In this document: piece after piece, positions 1 through 7,139 of the stretch
Position numbering within the stretch: position 1 is the stretch's first letter
Layout: each line of letters opens with the position of its first letter
Source: JANWYQ01 sp034432445
GTDB lineage: Bacteria > Chloroflexota > Anaerolineae > JAAEKA01
Assembly: GCA_034432445.1 (NCBI GenBank)
Contig: DAOUBX010000089.1
Span: forward strand, 1-13,650
Length of the DNA stretch: 13,650 nt
Direction of reading: 5' to 3'
Program-made: the position numbers and the translations under genes
The notes under the pieces: model-generated
What the model saw: the letters and a program-made list of their open reading frames with translations, nothing else
Told to the model about the DNA's origin: nothing
Database searches by the model: none

Positions 1-87
1 TACCACATCAGCAACATCCTGGGCAAGCTGGGCGTGGACAACCGCGTCGCCGCCGTGACCATGGCGATCCAGCGCAAGCTGGTGTGA
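1..87 (+). CDS. LuxR-type response regulator, C-terminal end (partial)
   Basis: The window opens inside a reading frame that runs 28 codons to a TGA at 85-87. The peptide begins YHISNILGKLGVDNRVAAV, which is the recognition and final helices of a LuxR/NarL-type helix-turn-helix domain: the H-I-x-N-I-L-x-K-L-x-V pattern followed by R-x-x-A-V-x-x-A. Proteins ending this way are usually two-component response regulators (receiver plus HTH) or larger LuxR-family activators. Only the DNA-binding tail is visible, so the sensor type and partner kinase cannot be told. It is followed by a hairpin at 142-174 and is not obviously co-transcribed with the next gene. Confidence 0.8.
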   Translation, partial: YHISNILGKLGVDNRVAAVTMAIQRKLV

Positions 88-141
88 AGCGACGGTGGTT
101 CTCAGATTAGCCAAGGCGGGAAAGCGCGCCGTCTGCAACGC

Positions 142-174
142 CGTCCATCATGCAACGGCACTGCATGATGGACG
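142..174. terminator. 13-bp perfect inverted repeat (hairpin) after the luxR-type gene
   Basis: CGTCCATCATGCA at 142-154 is matched exactly by its reverse complement at 162-174 around a 7-nt loop (ACGGCAC). It lies 55 nt after the regulator stop. No T-run follows on either strand, so it is either a terminator without a U-tract or a palindromic operator or repeat. A second small hairpin, CTGGCC-GGTT-GGCCAG, lies at 229-244. I see nothing else clear in the rest of the 88-337 spacer. Confidence 0.45.
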
Positions 175-337
175 ATAGCTCGCCGTTGCCAAATCCACTC
201 ACGGCCTGACGGGAGACCAGTTCCGGGGCTGGCCGGTTGGCCAGTGAAAGACTCTGCACACGATGGGGGCAATTCGACGGAGAATGGCGTACACTCAGGT
301 CAGATAGCAACATCGCCTCTGACACAGGAGCCACGCC

Positions 338-883
338 ATGTTCGATCTCCGTCCTCCAGTCTACGACTTCAATCTTGCCGAACGGAACACAGCCAACAGC
401 CACGCTATCCTGCTGCACAGCGCGCTGCACCTGTTCAACACGGCTCGCTGGCAGAGCACCGTGGAGCGCGTCCGCAGCGCGTTGCGCCGTCAAGCCTGGC
501 GCCTGTTCGACCTCGACGGGATCGCCCCGGCCCAGGTGCGCAATCGGTACTACGCAGGAGTCCACAGCGTAGCCATCAGCCAGATTCGCGGCAGTATGAG
601 CCGCACCGGCGACTTCGACCGCGGCTTCCACCCCCTGGACGACCGTCTGCGCAGCCGCTGGATCAGCGTCGCCATGGCCCGCAGCCAGTTCGTCCCGCTG
701 CCGCCGGTCAGCCTGGTGCAGGTGGGCGCATGGTACTTCGTCGATGACGGGCACCATCGCATCTCCGTGGCCCGCGCCCGGGGCGAGAGCGCCATCGACG
801 CCGAGGTCACGGTGTGGGACGTGCACGGCCCGCTGCCGTGGGAGCCGCAGCCGGCGCTGCAGCCGGCCTGGCAAACGGCGTGA
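338..883 (+). CDS. ParB/sulfiredoxin-like-fold protein of unknown function
   Basis: This 181-residue soluble protein starts at ATG 338 behind a good Shine-Dalgarno sequence (AGGAG, 327-331). No signal peptide or membrane segment is visible. Residues 118-146 read as a strand-loop-strand unit ending in VDDGHHRISVAR. That resembles the ParB N-terminal box, where a D-G-x-x-R motif binds or cleaves nucleotide. Residues 39-80 look helical and rich in Arg. No HTH follows, so it is not a plasmid-partition ParB; it fits the small stand-alone ParB-like proteins seen in Chloroflexota genomes. Its substrate and job are unknown. It appears to be a single-gene unit, with about 250 nt of non-coding DNA on each side. 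The coding call is strong; the fold call is from motif memory only. Confidence 0.7.
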   Translation: MFDLRPPVYDFNLAERNTANSHAILLHSALHLFNTARWQSTVERVRSALRRQAWRLFDLDGIAPAQVRNRYYAGVHSVAISQIRGSMSRTGDFDRGFHPLDDRLRSRWISVAMARSQFVPLPPVSLVQVGAWYFVDDGHHRISVARARGESAIDAEVTVWDVHGPLPWEPQPALQPAWQTA

Positions 884-1137
884 TGCCTGCTTGCGCTGGC
901 GCGACGCGATTGCTTCACCTGGGCCGGCTCGTCACGACGCAGGTAGGGTGATTTCCACGACACGAGTCGAAGTGGGTCTTGTGTTTTTGGTCACGCAGTG
1001 CTAAGATGGGGTGGGTGACTGCCGCACATCGTTGCGTCATATCAGAAAGCCAACGTCAGCCGCCGCAAGGGTTGATCTGTCGTGGGTCCGTACGGGCTAG
1101 GGGATGCACAACGCCCGCCTTGTCGAGGAGGTGTGCC
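884..1137. other. Spacer between the ParB-like and FGE-like genes
   Basis: This 254-nt stretch has no convincing gene. The frame of the downstream gene stays open from 979, but that part lacks a ribosome site and codes for no signal peptide. The stretch holds the candidate promoter at 979-1007 and then a leader of roughly 120 nt up to the FGE-like start. I see no terminator hairpin after the ParB-like gene. Confidence 0.5.
979..1007 (+). promoter_or_regulatory. Candidate extended -10 sigma70 promoter for the FGE-like gene
   Basis: TTGTGT (979-984) is followed after 17 nt by TAAGAT (1002-1007), which is preceded by TGC to give an extended -10. The -35 matches consensus at only three positions, so the call rests on the extended -10 and the exact spacing. 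Transcription would start near 1014. Confidence 0.4.
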
Positions 1138-2739
1138 ATGACATATCCACATGCCGTCTCCCTGCGATGGCTCCTGACGCTAAGCTTGGTTATCTTGTCT
1201 TTTGTGCTCGGATCACGCATCGCCATCGCACAGTACAGTCACTACACCATGTCAAACAAGACGACCATTGAAAGCCGAGCCGTGACAACTGACGCCGAAC
1301 CGAGCAGCATCTTCCTGCCGATTGCTGCGAGGAACGCCCGCCTTGATGAAGACATGGTGCTTATTCCTGCCGGCTCCTTTCCGATGGGCTGCGACCCGGC
1401 CAACAACGGAGGCTATTCCTGCACAGGGATGTCGCTGCAGACAGTTCATCTGGATGCCTACTACATCAGCCGCACCGGGATCACCAACGCGCAGTATGCT
1501 CAGTGTGTGGCCGGCGGCGGATGTACACCGCCCCACGCCGATTCCTCGTCGCTGCGGCCATCGTACTACAGCAATTCCGCCTACGCAGCTTACCCCGTGA
1601 CCTTCGTGGACTATTACCAGGCCACCGCTTATTGCCGGTGGATGGGCGGCCGCTTGCCGACCGAGGCGGAATGGCAGAAAGCAGCGCGCGGCGCGGAAGA
1701 CACGCGTCCTTGGCCGTGGGGCGCTGAGGCGCCCAACTGCACGCTGGCCAACTTCTGGCCCGGCCCAGGGTGCGTCGGCGACACAAGCCCGGCCGACAGC
1801 TATCCGGCGGGCGCCAGTCCCTACGGCGTGCTCAACATGGCCGGCAACCTGTGGGAATGGGTCGAGGGAAGTGTGCTTTATGGCGGGGGGTACGGCAGCT
1901 CAGGCGACGACCTGCGGGTTTTCGCCCACCACGCCGAATCGCCCGGGTACAGCCATGCTCCGGGCCTGGGCTTCCGCTGCGTACGAACCTTGACGCCGCA
2001 GCCGCCCACGACGGACACAATACTGATACCTGCCGGCGCATTCCAGATGGGCTGCGATCCGGCTCACAACGGCGGCTATCCCTGCGATGCCGACGAGTTG
2101 CCGCTGCACACGGTCTATCTCGACGCCTATCGCATCGATCGAACCGAAGTGACTAACCAGGCATACGCGCAGTGTGTGGCCGCCAGCGCCTGCACACGAC
2201 CTTACTACAACTCGTCGGCAACGCGTCCCTCCTATTACGGCAACCCGGACTACGCGACCTATCCTGTGATCAACGTAAGCTGGTACCAGGCTGACGCCTA
2301 CTGCCGCTGGGCTGGCAAGCGCCTCCCGACTGAGGCTGAATGGGAGAAGGCGGCGCGCGGGACGGAAGACACGCGCGCCTTCCCGTGGGGCGACCAGGCC
2401 CCGGACTGCACGCTGGCCAACTTCTGGCCTGGCTCGGCCTGTGTCGGCGACACCAGCGCCGTCGGCAGCTACCCGGACGGGGCCAGCCCTTACGGCGTAT
2501 TGGACATGGCGGGCAACGTGTGGGAGTGGATCAACGACTGGTGGCAGGTCGATTATTACGCAACGTCGCCGGCCAACAACCCGCCCGGCCCGGCCACAGG
2601 CATCGACAAGGTGCTGCGCGGCGGCAGTTGGCATATCTACGATCTCGGCAATAGCCTGCGGGTGGCCAGCCGCGGCAACGTCATGCCGTCGTTCCCGTAC
2701 GGCGCAAACATGGGTTTCCGGTGCGCTTCGGCTCCGTAG
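1138..2739 (+). CDS. Secreted protein with two tandem SUMF1/FGE-sulfatase-like domains
   Basis: The protein has 533 residues. The start is ATG 1138, chosen for the strong GAGGAGGT site seven bases upstream and because it places a signal peptide at the N-terminus (hydrophobic 11-25, cleavage likely after AIA at 29-31). Two related domains follow, about 73-283 and 294-531. Each has an I-P-A-G-x-F-x-M-G-C-D-P opening, R-L-P-T-E-A-E-W, A-A-R-G-x-E-D-T-R and an M-A-G-N-x-W-E-W box. True formylglycine-generating enzymes carry an active-site Cys pair just after R-G-G-S. Domain 2 has RGGSWHIYDLGNSLR there, with no Cys, and domain 1 has lost that stretch altogether. It is therefore probably a non-catalytic, binding or structural member acting outside the membrane. 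Paired cysteines (85/95, 123/129, 306/316, 346/352) suggest disulfides. A hydrolase gene follows 33 nt downstream. Confidence 0.85.
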   Translation: MTYPHAVSLRWLLTLSLVILSFVLGSRIAIAQYSHYTMSNKTTIESRAVTTDAEPSSIFLPIAARNARLDEDMVLIPAGSFPMGCDPANNGGYSCTGMSLQTVHLDAYYISRTGITNAQYAQCVAGGGCTPPHADSSSLRPSYYSNSAYAAYPVTFVDYYQATAYCRWMGGRLPTEAEWQKAARGAEDTRPWPWGAEAPNCTLANFWPGPGCVGDTSPADSYPAGASPYGVLNMAGNLWEWVEGSVLYGGGYGSSGDDLRVFAHHAESPGYSHAPGLGFRCVRTLTPQPPTTDTILIPAGAFQMGCDPAHNGGYPCDADELPLHTVYLDAYRIDRTEVTNQAYAQCVAASACTRPYYNSSATRPSYYGNPDYATYPVINVSWYQADAYCRWAGKRLPTEAEWEKAARGTEDTRAFPWGDQAPDCTLANFWPGSACVGDTSAVGSYPDGASPYGVLDMAGNVWEWINDWWQVDYYATSPANNPPGPATGIDKVLRGGSWHIYDLGNSLRVASRGNVMPSFPYGANMGFRCASAP

Positions 2740-2772
2740 CAAGATCAAGTTAGAGTTTTCCAAGACGTGTGA

Positions 2773-3627
2773 GTGAACTACATGCGCTTGTCTGTTGCGA
2801 AAATGGACAGCAACGGTGGGCTGGATGCGGCGGCCGATGACCCGCTGCCCATCTACAGCCTGACCAAAACCTTCATCGCGGCCGCCATCGTCGCGCTGGG
2901 GATCGACCTCCGTGAGCCGATCGCGACCTGGATCGATCGCTCCTGGGTGCCCCGCAGCGCGGAGATCACCGTCCAGCACCTGTTGCAGCACACCGGCGGC
3001 CTGCGCGACTACGGAGGTTTGCCGGCCTACCACGACGCGGTCAAGGCTGGCGGCGCAGCCTGGAGCGACGAGACCTTCGCCGATCACACCCTGCGCCGAA
3101 CGCTGCTGTTCGAACCGGGCGCAGGCTGGGCCTACTCCAACCCCGGCTACTGGCTGCTGGGACAGATCGCCCAACGAGAGACGGGGCTGGACCTGGCCGG
3201 CGTCTTCCGGCGCACCATCGTCGAGCCGCTGGGCCTGCACAGCGTCCACCTGGCCCACGGCGTCTTCAGCGACGCGCTGCCCACCTACCGGGCCGAGTGG
3301 GTGTGGCACGGCCTGCTGCTCGCCAGCGCGGCCGACGTGGCCCGTTTCATGGCCTCAGACCTGGCCGCGCGGCTGGCCGAGCACATCGTCCCTGTGCCAG
3401 GTCAACACCCCCACTGGATTGCACCCCACTACGGCTACGGCGTGATGGTCGAGCCCGGCCTTCGCTACGGACACCTGGGCAGTGGGCCGGGCTTCAGCGC
3501 TGCCTGCTTCAAGTTCATTGCCAGCGGTCGCACGCTCTGTGTCCTGATGCAGTCGGAGCTGGACGGCGCGGCCCACGAGCATCTCCTGGCGCTGGCAGCC
3601 GATGATTTTGACCCTGGAGCATTGTGA
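2773..3627 (+). CDS. Serine hydrolase, class-C beta-lactamase / PBP4* fold
   Basis: The protein has 284 residues and carries the three marks of the penicillin-binding/beta-lactamase fold: S-L-T-K at 29-32 (nucleophile Ser29, Lys32), Y-S-N at 121-123 and H-L-G at 234-236. HTGGLRDYGG (73-82) is typical of the family. Members include D,D-peptidases, esterases and some beta-lactamases; which activity applies here is not visible. An in-frame TGA sits directly before GTG 2773, so the gene cannot extend upstream; ATG 2782 is the alternative start. Neither start has a clear ribosome site. The N-terminus is short (28 residues before the SxxK Ser) and there is no signal peptide, which points to a cytoplasmic enzyme. 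Its stop overlaps the start of the acetyltransferase by one base, so the two are translationally coupled. Confidence 0.85.
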   Translation: MNYMRLSVAKMDSNGGLDAAADDPLPIYSLTKTFIAAAIVALGIDLREPIATWIDRSWVPRSAEITVQHLLQHTGGLRDYGGLPAYHDAVKAGGAAWSDETFADHTLRRTLLFEPGAGWAYSNPGYWLLGQIAQRETGLDLAGVFRRTIVEPLGLHSVHLAHGVFSDALPTYRAEWVWHGLLLASAADVARFMASDLAARLAEHIVPVPGQHPHWIAPHYGYGVMVEPGLRYGHLGSGPGFSAACFKFIASGRTLCVLMQSELDGAAHEHLLALAADDFDPGAL

Positions 3628-4196
3628 TGCGAATTGTCCCTTTCCCCGTGGATGATGAGTCGGCCGTTCAGCGGGCCGCGTCGCTGCTGGTCGTTGCGTT
3701 TCGTGACCACTGGCCCCACGCCTGGCCGGACATGGAGGCCGCGCTGGAGGAGGTTCACGAGTGCCTGGAGGCGGAGAACCTCTGCCTGGCCGCCGTGGAC
3801 GACAACGGCCGCGTGCTGGGCTGGATCGCCGCGCAGCCGGCCTACGGCGTCACCGGCTGGGAGCTGCACCCATTGGTGGTGGACCCGGCGCGGCAAGGCG
3901 AGGGCATTGGCCGCGCGCTGGTGCGGGAGCTAGAGGCGCAGGTGCGAGCGCGCGGCGGCGTCACCCTCTTCCTGGGCAGCGACGACGAGGACGGCATGAC
4001 CAGCCTGGCCGGCGTGGACCTCTACCCCGACGTAGCGGGGCACATCCGGTCGATTCGCAACCTGAAGCGCCACCCCTACGAGTTCTACCAGAAGCTGGGC
4101 TACGTCGTTGTCGGCGTCATCCCCGACGCCAACGGCATCGGCAAGCCGGACATCATCATGGCCAGGCGGATTGGCAACCTGGCGGAGTCTAGCTGA
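3627..4196 (+). CDS. GNAT N-acetyltransferase, AAC(6')-like
   Basis: This 189-residue acetyl-CoA-dependent transferase starts at ATG 3627 in a TGATG overlap with the hydrolase stop; a GTG one codon earlier (3624) is possible. The GNAT motif A core is present: ELHPLVVDPARQGEGIGRAL (79-98) with the Q-G-E-G-I-G pyrophosphate loop at 90-95. The C-terminal half has YEFYQKLGYVVVGVIPDANG (151-170), the usual beta-bulge and final-strand region. The E-L-H-P-L-V-V, S-L-x-G-V-D-L-Y-P and I-R-N-L-x-R-H-P patterns recall, from memory, a group of Gram-positive proteins annotated as aminoglycoside 6'-N-acetyltransferases. That specificity is inference; the GNAT call is firm. It is soluble, and it ends shortly before a transposon-like insertion. 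Confidence 0.85.
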   Translation: MRIVPFPVDDESAVQRAASLLVVAFRDHWPHAWPDMEAALEEVHECLEAENLCLAAVDDNGRVLGWIAAQPAYGVTGWELHPLVVDPARQGEGIGRALVRELEAQVRARGGVTLFLGSDDEDGMTSLAGVDLYPDVAGHIRSIRNLKRHPYEFYQKLGYVVVGVIPDANGIGKPDIIMARRIGNLAESS

Positions 4197-4221
4197 CATA
4201 CAGGATTTGGGTCGTGACATC

Positions 4222-4348
4222 AAATTGAGGTAACTGCTCAGGTGCCGGGCATTTGTAGGCGATTTGCGACCTAGGTTGGCTTCGCAGACACGTTTGCAAA
4301 CCACAATCCAAATGCCTGGCACTTATGGCTGAGTAGTTACAAATTGAG
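4222..4348. mobile_element. 111-bp MITE-like element with IS66-type ends and 8-bp target duplication
   Basis: The element spans 4230-4340. Its left end GTAACTGCTCAG (4230-4241) and right end CTGAGTAGTTAC (4329-4340) are inverted repeats matching at 11 of 12 positions. Inside them GTGCCGGGCATTTG (4242-4255) pairs with CAAATGCCTGGCAC (4309-4322), 13 of 14, with six extra bases on the right arm; weaker pairing continues inward. Flanking it are exact 8-bp direct repeats AAATTGAG (4222-4229 and 4341-4348). GTAA termini with 8-bp duplications are the known hallmark of the IS66 family. No transposase is encoded, so it would be moved in trans. It sits 33 nt after the acetyltransferase stop and 119 nt before the dppA start. 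Confidence 0.7.
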
Positions 4349-4420
4349 ATCTGTTGGCTCGACCATGCGTAAGATCAAGAGCGCTCAGGTCATCCAGGTG
4401 CGTGCCTGTCAAGGCATGGC

Positions 4421-4429
4421 TGCTATCCT
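4421..4429 (+). promoter_or_regulatory. Weak extended -10 candidate upstream of dppA
   Basis: TGCTATCCT reads as TGn plus a -10 of TATCCT, 31 nt before the dppA ATG. No -35 is recognisable at the right distance. This is the only promoter-like string I see between the mobile element and the receptor gene, and the call is weak. Confidence 0.2.
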
Positions 4430-4459
4430 AATCAGGCTCTTAGAAGGAGGAACTAGTTC

Positions 4460-6067
4460 ATGCACTTCATTTCTGCGCCACGGCGCTCCGGCCATTCTGC
4501 GGTTGCTCTCAGCCTGCTGTTGCTAGGCGCGCTCGTTCTTGGTGCGTGTACGGCGCCGGTGGCGCCTGCGCCACCAACGCCCACCGCACAGCCCGCAGCC
4601 GCGCAACCCACACCGCCCGCCGCGGCGCAAGGCGCGCTGCGCGTGGCCATCGACATCCCTGTGCAGCTCGACCCCGCCTTTGCGTCGTCCGACGCCGAGA
4701 TCGCCATTCTCAACGCTGTGTACGACTACTTGATCGACGTGGATGAGAACAACCGCTTGCAGCCGCGGCTGGCGCAGTTGGCGCAAGTCAGCGACGACGG
4801 CCTGACCTACACCTTCGCGCTCAATCCGGATGCGGTCTTCCACGATGGCTCGCCCGTCACGGCCGCCGACGTGATCTACACCTTCAATCGCCTGCGCGAT
4901 CCCAATGCCGGCTTGCCCACCAGCGACCTGTACAGCAACATCGCCGAGATCGCGGCCCCCGACGGCGCCGATCCGACTCAGAGCAAGACGGTGGTCTTCC
5001 GGTTGACCCAGCCCGATCCCTTCTTCCAGTACAACCTGAGCGACAACCATGCTGTGATCGTCAAGGCCGGCGCCGAGGACTTCAAGACCACGTTCAACGG
5101 CTCTGGCCCGTTCAAAGTTGTTAGTTACAGCCCGGAGAACCGCATGGAGCTGGCCGCCAATCCTAACTATTTCCTGGAGGGCAAGCCAGGCGTGGCCACC
5201 CTCGACTTCATCTTCTTCAGCGACCAGGCGGCCAGCGTGGACGCCCTGCGCGGCGGCCAGGTGGACGCGGTGCTGCGCATGCCAACGCCTCTCTACCTGA
5301 CCTTGCAGGGCCAGCGAGGCATTCAGACCGTCTCGGTGCCCACCAACGGCTTCGATTTGGTGCGGCTGCGCGCCGATCAAGAGCCGGGCAACAGGCCCGG
5401 GGTGATCGAGGCGTTCAAGCTGGCCACCGACCGCCAGGCCATCTTCGAGCAGGTGGCGTTGGGCCTGGGTGCGGTGGGCCGTGACAGCCCCATCGGCCCG
5501 CTCTTCGCCGACTACTACAGCGAGGCCACGCCCATCCCCGCCCGCGACCCGGCCAAGGCGCGCGAGCTGCTGGCTGCGGCCGGCTACCCTGACGGCTTGA
5601 CCCTCGACCTCCACGTGCCCGACTCCGGCGACCGGCCCGACCTGGCCGTCGTGCTCAAGGAGCAATGGGCTGAGGCCGGCATCAACGTCAACGTCATCGT
5701 CGAGCCGGAAAGCGTTTACTACGGCGACAACGGCTGGCTCGAGGTGCCGCTGGGCATCACCGGCTGGGGCTCGCGGCCCATTCCGCAGTTTTACCTGGAC
5801 GTCATGTTGGTCTGCGGCGCCAAGTGGAACGAGTCGCGCTTCTGTGACGAGGGGTTCGATGCCTTAGTTCGCACCGCTGGGACCACTCTGGACGAAAGCG
5901 AGCGCGCCGCGACCTACGGCGAGATTCAGCGCATCTTGATCGAGCGCGGCCCGATCATCGTGCCCTACTTCTTTGCCCAGCTTGGCGCGATTCGCGAGGG
6001 CTTCGACGGTTTTGCGCTCAAGGCCTTCGCCGGACGGACGGATCTGGCGGCGATCCGCGCGCGGTGA
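4460..6067 (+). CDS. dppA: Peptide/nickel-type ABC transporter substrate-binding lipoprotein (SBP family 5)
   Basis: This 535-residue lipoprotein receptor is for an importer of peptides or similar solutes. The ATG is fixed by AAGGAGG at 4444-4450. Residues 13-29 are a signal peptide ending in the lipobox LGAC with Cys30 as the lipidated residue. A Pro/Ala-rich tether follows (31-57), then the bilobed SBP_bac_5 domain (about 59-535). That domain includes D-G-L-T-Y-T-F and F-H-D-G-S-P-V-T-A-A-D-V-I-Y-T-F, both diagnostic of the DppA/OppA/NikA family. A Cys pair in the C-terminal third (VCGAKWNESRFC) could form a disulfide. The protein sits on the outer face of the cytoplasmic membrane and delivers ligand to DppB-DppC. 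The symbol reflects the family; peptide versus metal-chelate or sugar specificity is not readable. Its stop codon lies inside the first unit of a heptamer repeat array. Confidence 0.9.
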   Translation: MHFISAPRRSGHSAVALSLLLLGALVLGACTAPVAPAPPTPTAQPAAAQPTPPAAAQGALRVAIDIPVQLDPAFASSDAEIAILNAVYDYLIDVDENNRLQPRLAQLAQVSDDGLTYTFALNPDAVFHDGSPVTAADVIYTFNRLRDPNAGLPTSDLYSNIAEIAAPDGADPTQSKTVVFRLTQPDPFFQYNLSDNHAVIVKAGAEDFKTTFNGSGPFKVVSYSPENRMELAANPNYFLEGKPGVATLDFIFFSDQAASVDALRGGQVDAVLRMPTPLYLTLQGQRGIQTVSVPTNGFDLVRLRADQEPGNRPGVIEAFKLATDRQAIFEQVALGLGAVGRDSPIGPLFADYYSEATPIPARDPAKARELLAAAGYPDGLTLDLHVPDSGDRPDLAVVLKEQWAEAGINVNVIVEPESVYYGDNGWLEVPLGITGWGSRPIPQFYLDVMLVCGAKWNESRFCDEGFDALVRTAGTTLDESERAATYGEIQRILIERGPIIVPYFFAQLGAIREGFDGFALKAFAGRTDLAAIRAR

Positions 6068-6138
6068 ACGGTGAACGGTGACCGGTTTACGGTGGACGGT
6101 GAGCGGTTTACGGTGGACGGTGAGCGGTGGACGGTGTG
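6062..6138. repeat. Heptamer tandem array, 11 units of CGGTNNN, with inverted copy at 6227-6239
   Basis: Eleven consecutive 7-bp units all begin CGGT: GAA, GAA, GAC, TTA, GGA, GAG, TTA, GGA, GAG, GGA and GTG complete them in order. Units 4-6 and 7-9 are a perfect 21-bp duplication (6086-6106 and 6107-6127 in one register). The dppA TGA (6065-6067) is inside unit 1. At 6227-6239, TCACCGTTCACCG is the exact reverse complement of 6062-6074, so the RNA could fold back over the dppA-dppC spacer. The remaining spacer (6139-6254) shows no gene. Confidence 0.85.
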
Positions 6139-6254
6139 CAGCGTGAAGCGTGGTCGCGGATTAGTACGCGAGCCGTCAGATGGTTTGCTGGACGTCATGC
6201 AGTTCGCGTGTTACGAGCGGCGTCGCTCACCGTTCACCGACTAGGGGAGCAGGC

Positions 6255-7139
6255 ATGACGCAGTCAAGTTCAAGCGTCGAACCGCGAGCCAGGACACGCC
6301 CGCCTCAGCGATGGCAAGCGGCGCTGCGCGAGCTGTACGCGCGGCCGGCCTCGGCGCTGGGGACCAGCCTGGTGCTGTTGTTCATCCTCCTGGCCCTCTT
6401 TGGCCCGTTGATCGCCCCGTACAGCGCCACGCAGCAGTTCCCGGCCGAGGCGCGGCAGCCTCCCTCGCCGCAACATTGGTTTGGCACCGACCGCCTGGGC
6501 CGCGACGTGTTCAGCCGCGTCGTGCTGGGCGCGCGCGACATCCTGGCGCTGGCCGGGCTGGGCACGCTGCTGGCCGTCGTGATCGGCGCCTCGATCGGTC
6601 TGTTCGCAGCTTACCGCGGCGGCTGGCTGGAGGAGGGCGTTTTTCGCGTCTTCGACAGCCTGTTGGCGCTGCCGGCCTTGCTGCTGGCGCTGCTGCTGCT
6701 AGGCACCCTCGGCGCCTCGCGCAACGGCGTGCTGCTGGTGATCGTCGTGGTCTACACGCCCATCGTGGCGCGCGTCGTGCGCAGCGTGGTGCTGGGTGCC
6801 AAGACCAAGGGCTTTGTCGAGGCTGCCCAGCTCCAGGGCGAGAGCACGGCGCACATCCTGGGCCGCGAGATCTTCCCTCTGGTGCTGCCCGCGCTGACGG
6901 TGGAGGCGGCCCTGCGCTTCTCCTACGCCATCTTCCTGGTGGCCTCGCTGGGCTTTTTGGGCGTCGGCGTCCAGCCGCCCAACCCCGACTGGGGGTTGAT
7001 GGTCAACGAGGCGCGCAACTACGCCAGCCTGACGCCGTGGGCGCTCGTCTTTCCGGCCGGCGCCATCGCCCTGTTGGTCATCGGCGTGAACCTGACGGCC
7101 GACGGCCTGAAGCGCGCCGTGCAAGGAGACGCCGCGTGA
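6255..7139 (+). CDS. dppC: Peptide-type ABC transporter permease C
   Basis: This 294-residue inner-membrane permease is one half of the translocation pore. ATG 6255 is chosen because GGGGAG lies six bases upstream and because it gives the normal hydrophilic N-terminus before the first membrane helix (about 36-55). HWFGTDRLGRDVFSRVVLGAR (residues 74-94) is the signature of DppC/OppC proteins. Further helices lie near 98-119, 136-153, 157-176, 222-240 and 263-284. The cytoplasmic EAA loop that docks on the ATPase is at about 187-209 (V-E-A-A-Q-L-Q-G then R-E-I-F-P). The length is usual for the family. Its TGA overlaps the GTG start of the ATPase gene by two bases, so expression is coupled. It follows the receptor gene but lies beyond the heptamer array. 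Confidence 0.92.
   Translation: MTQSSSSVEPRARTRPPQRWQAALRELYARPASALGTSLVLLFILLALFGPLIAPYSATQQFPAEARQPPSPQHWFGTDRLGRDVFSRVVLGARDILALAGLGTLLAVVIGASIGLFAAYRGGWLEEGVFRVFDSLLALPALLLALLLLGTLGASRNGVLLVIVVVYTPIVARVVRSVVLGAKTKGFVEAAQLQGESTAHILGREIFPLVLPALTVEAALRFSYAIFLVASLGFLGVGVQPPNPDWGLMVNEARNYASLTPWALVFPAGAIALLVIGVNLTADGLKRAVQGDAA

Noticed and set aside
229..244. Short hairpin CTGGCC-GGTT-GGCCAG as a terminator
   Set aside because: The stem is only 6 bp with no T-run. It is expected often by chance at this GC content.
1900..3309. 469-codon open frame on the minus strand
   Set aside because: It runs across two convincing + strand genes and their spacer, with a product of shadow-frame composition.
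4344..4526. Small 60-codon frame ahead of dppA
   Set aside because: It overlaps the mobile-element flank and the dppA start in another frame, with no ribosome site or conserved content.
4523..5665. 380-codon open frame on the minus strand
   Set aside because: It is fully antisense to the lipoprotein receptor gene and rich in Gly/Val/Arg without motifs.
6062..6138. Possible CRISPR array
   Set aside because: The units are 7 bp and contiguous, with no unique spacers and no cas genes.
6311..7135. Upstream extension of the fused ATPase frame through dppC
   Set aside because: The frame is open, but the extra 275 residues are an Arg/Ala-rich shadow of dppC. The GTG at 7136 with AAGGAGA is the real start.
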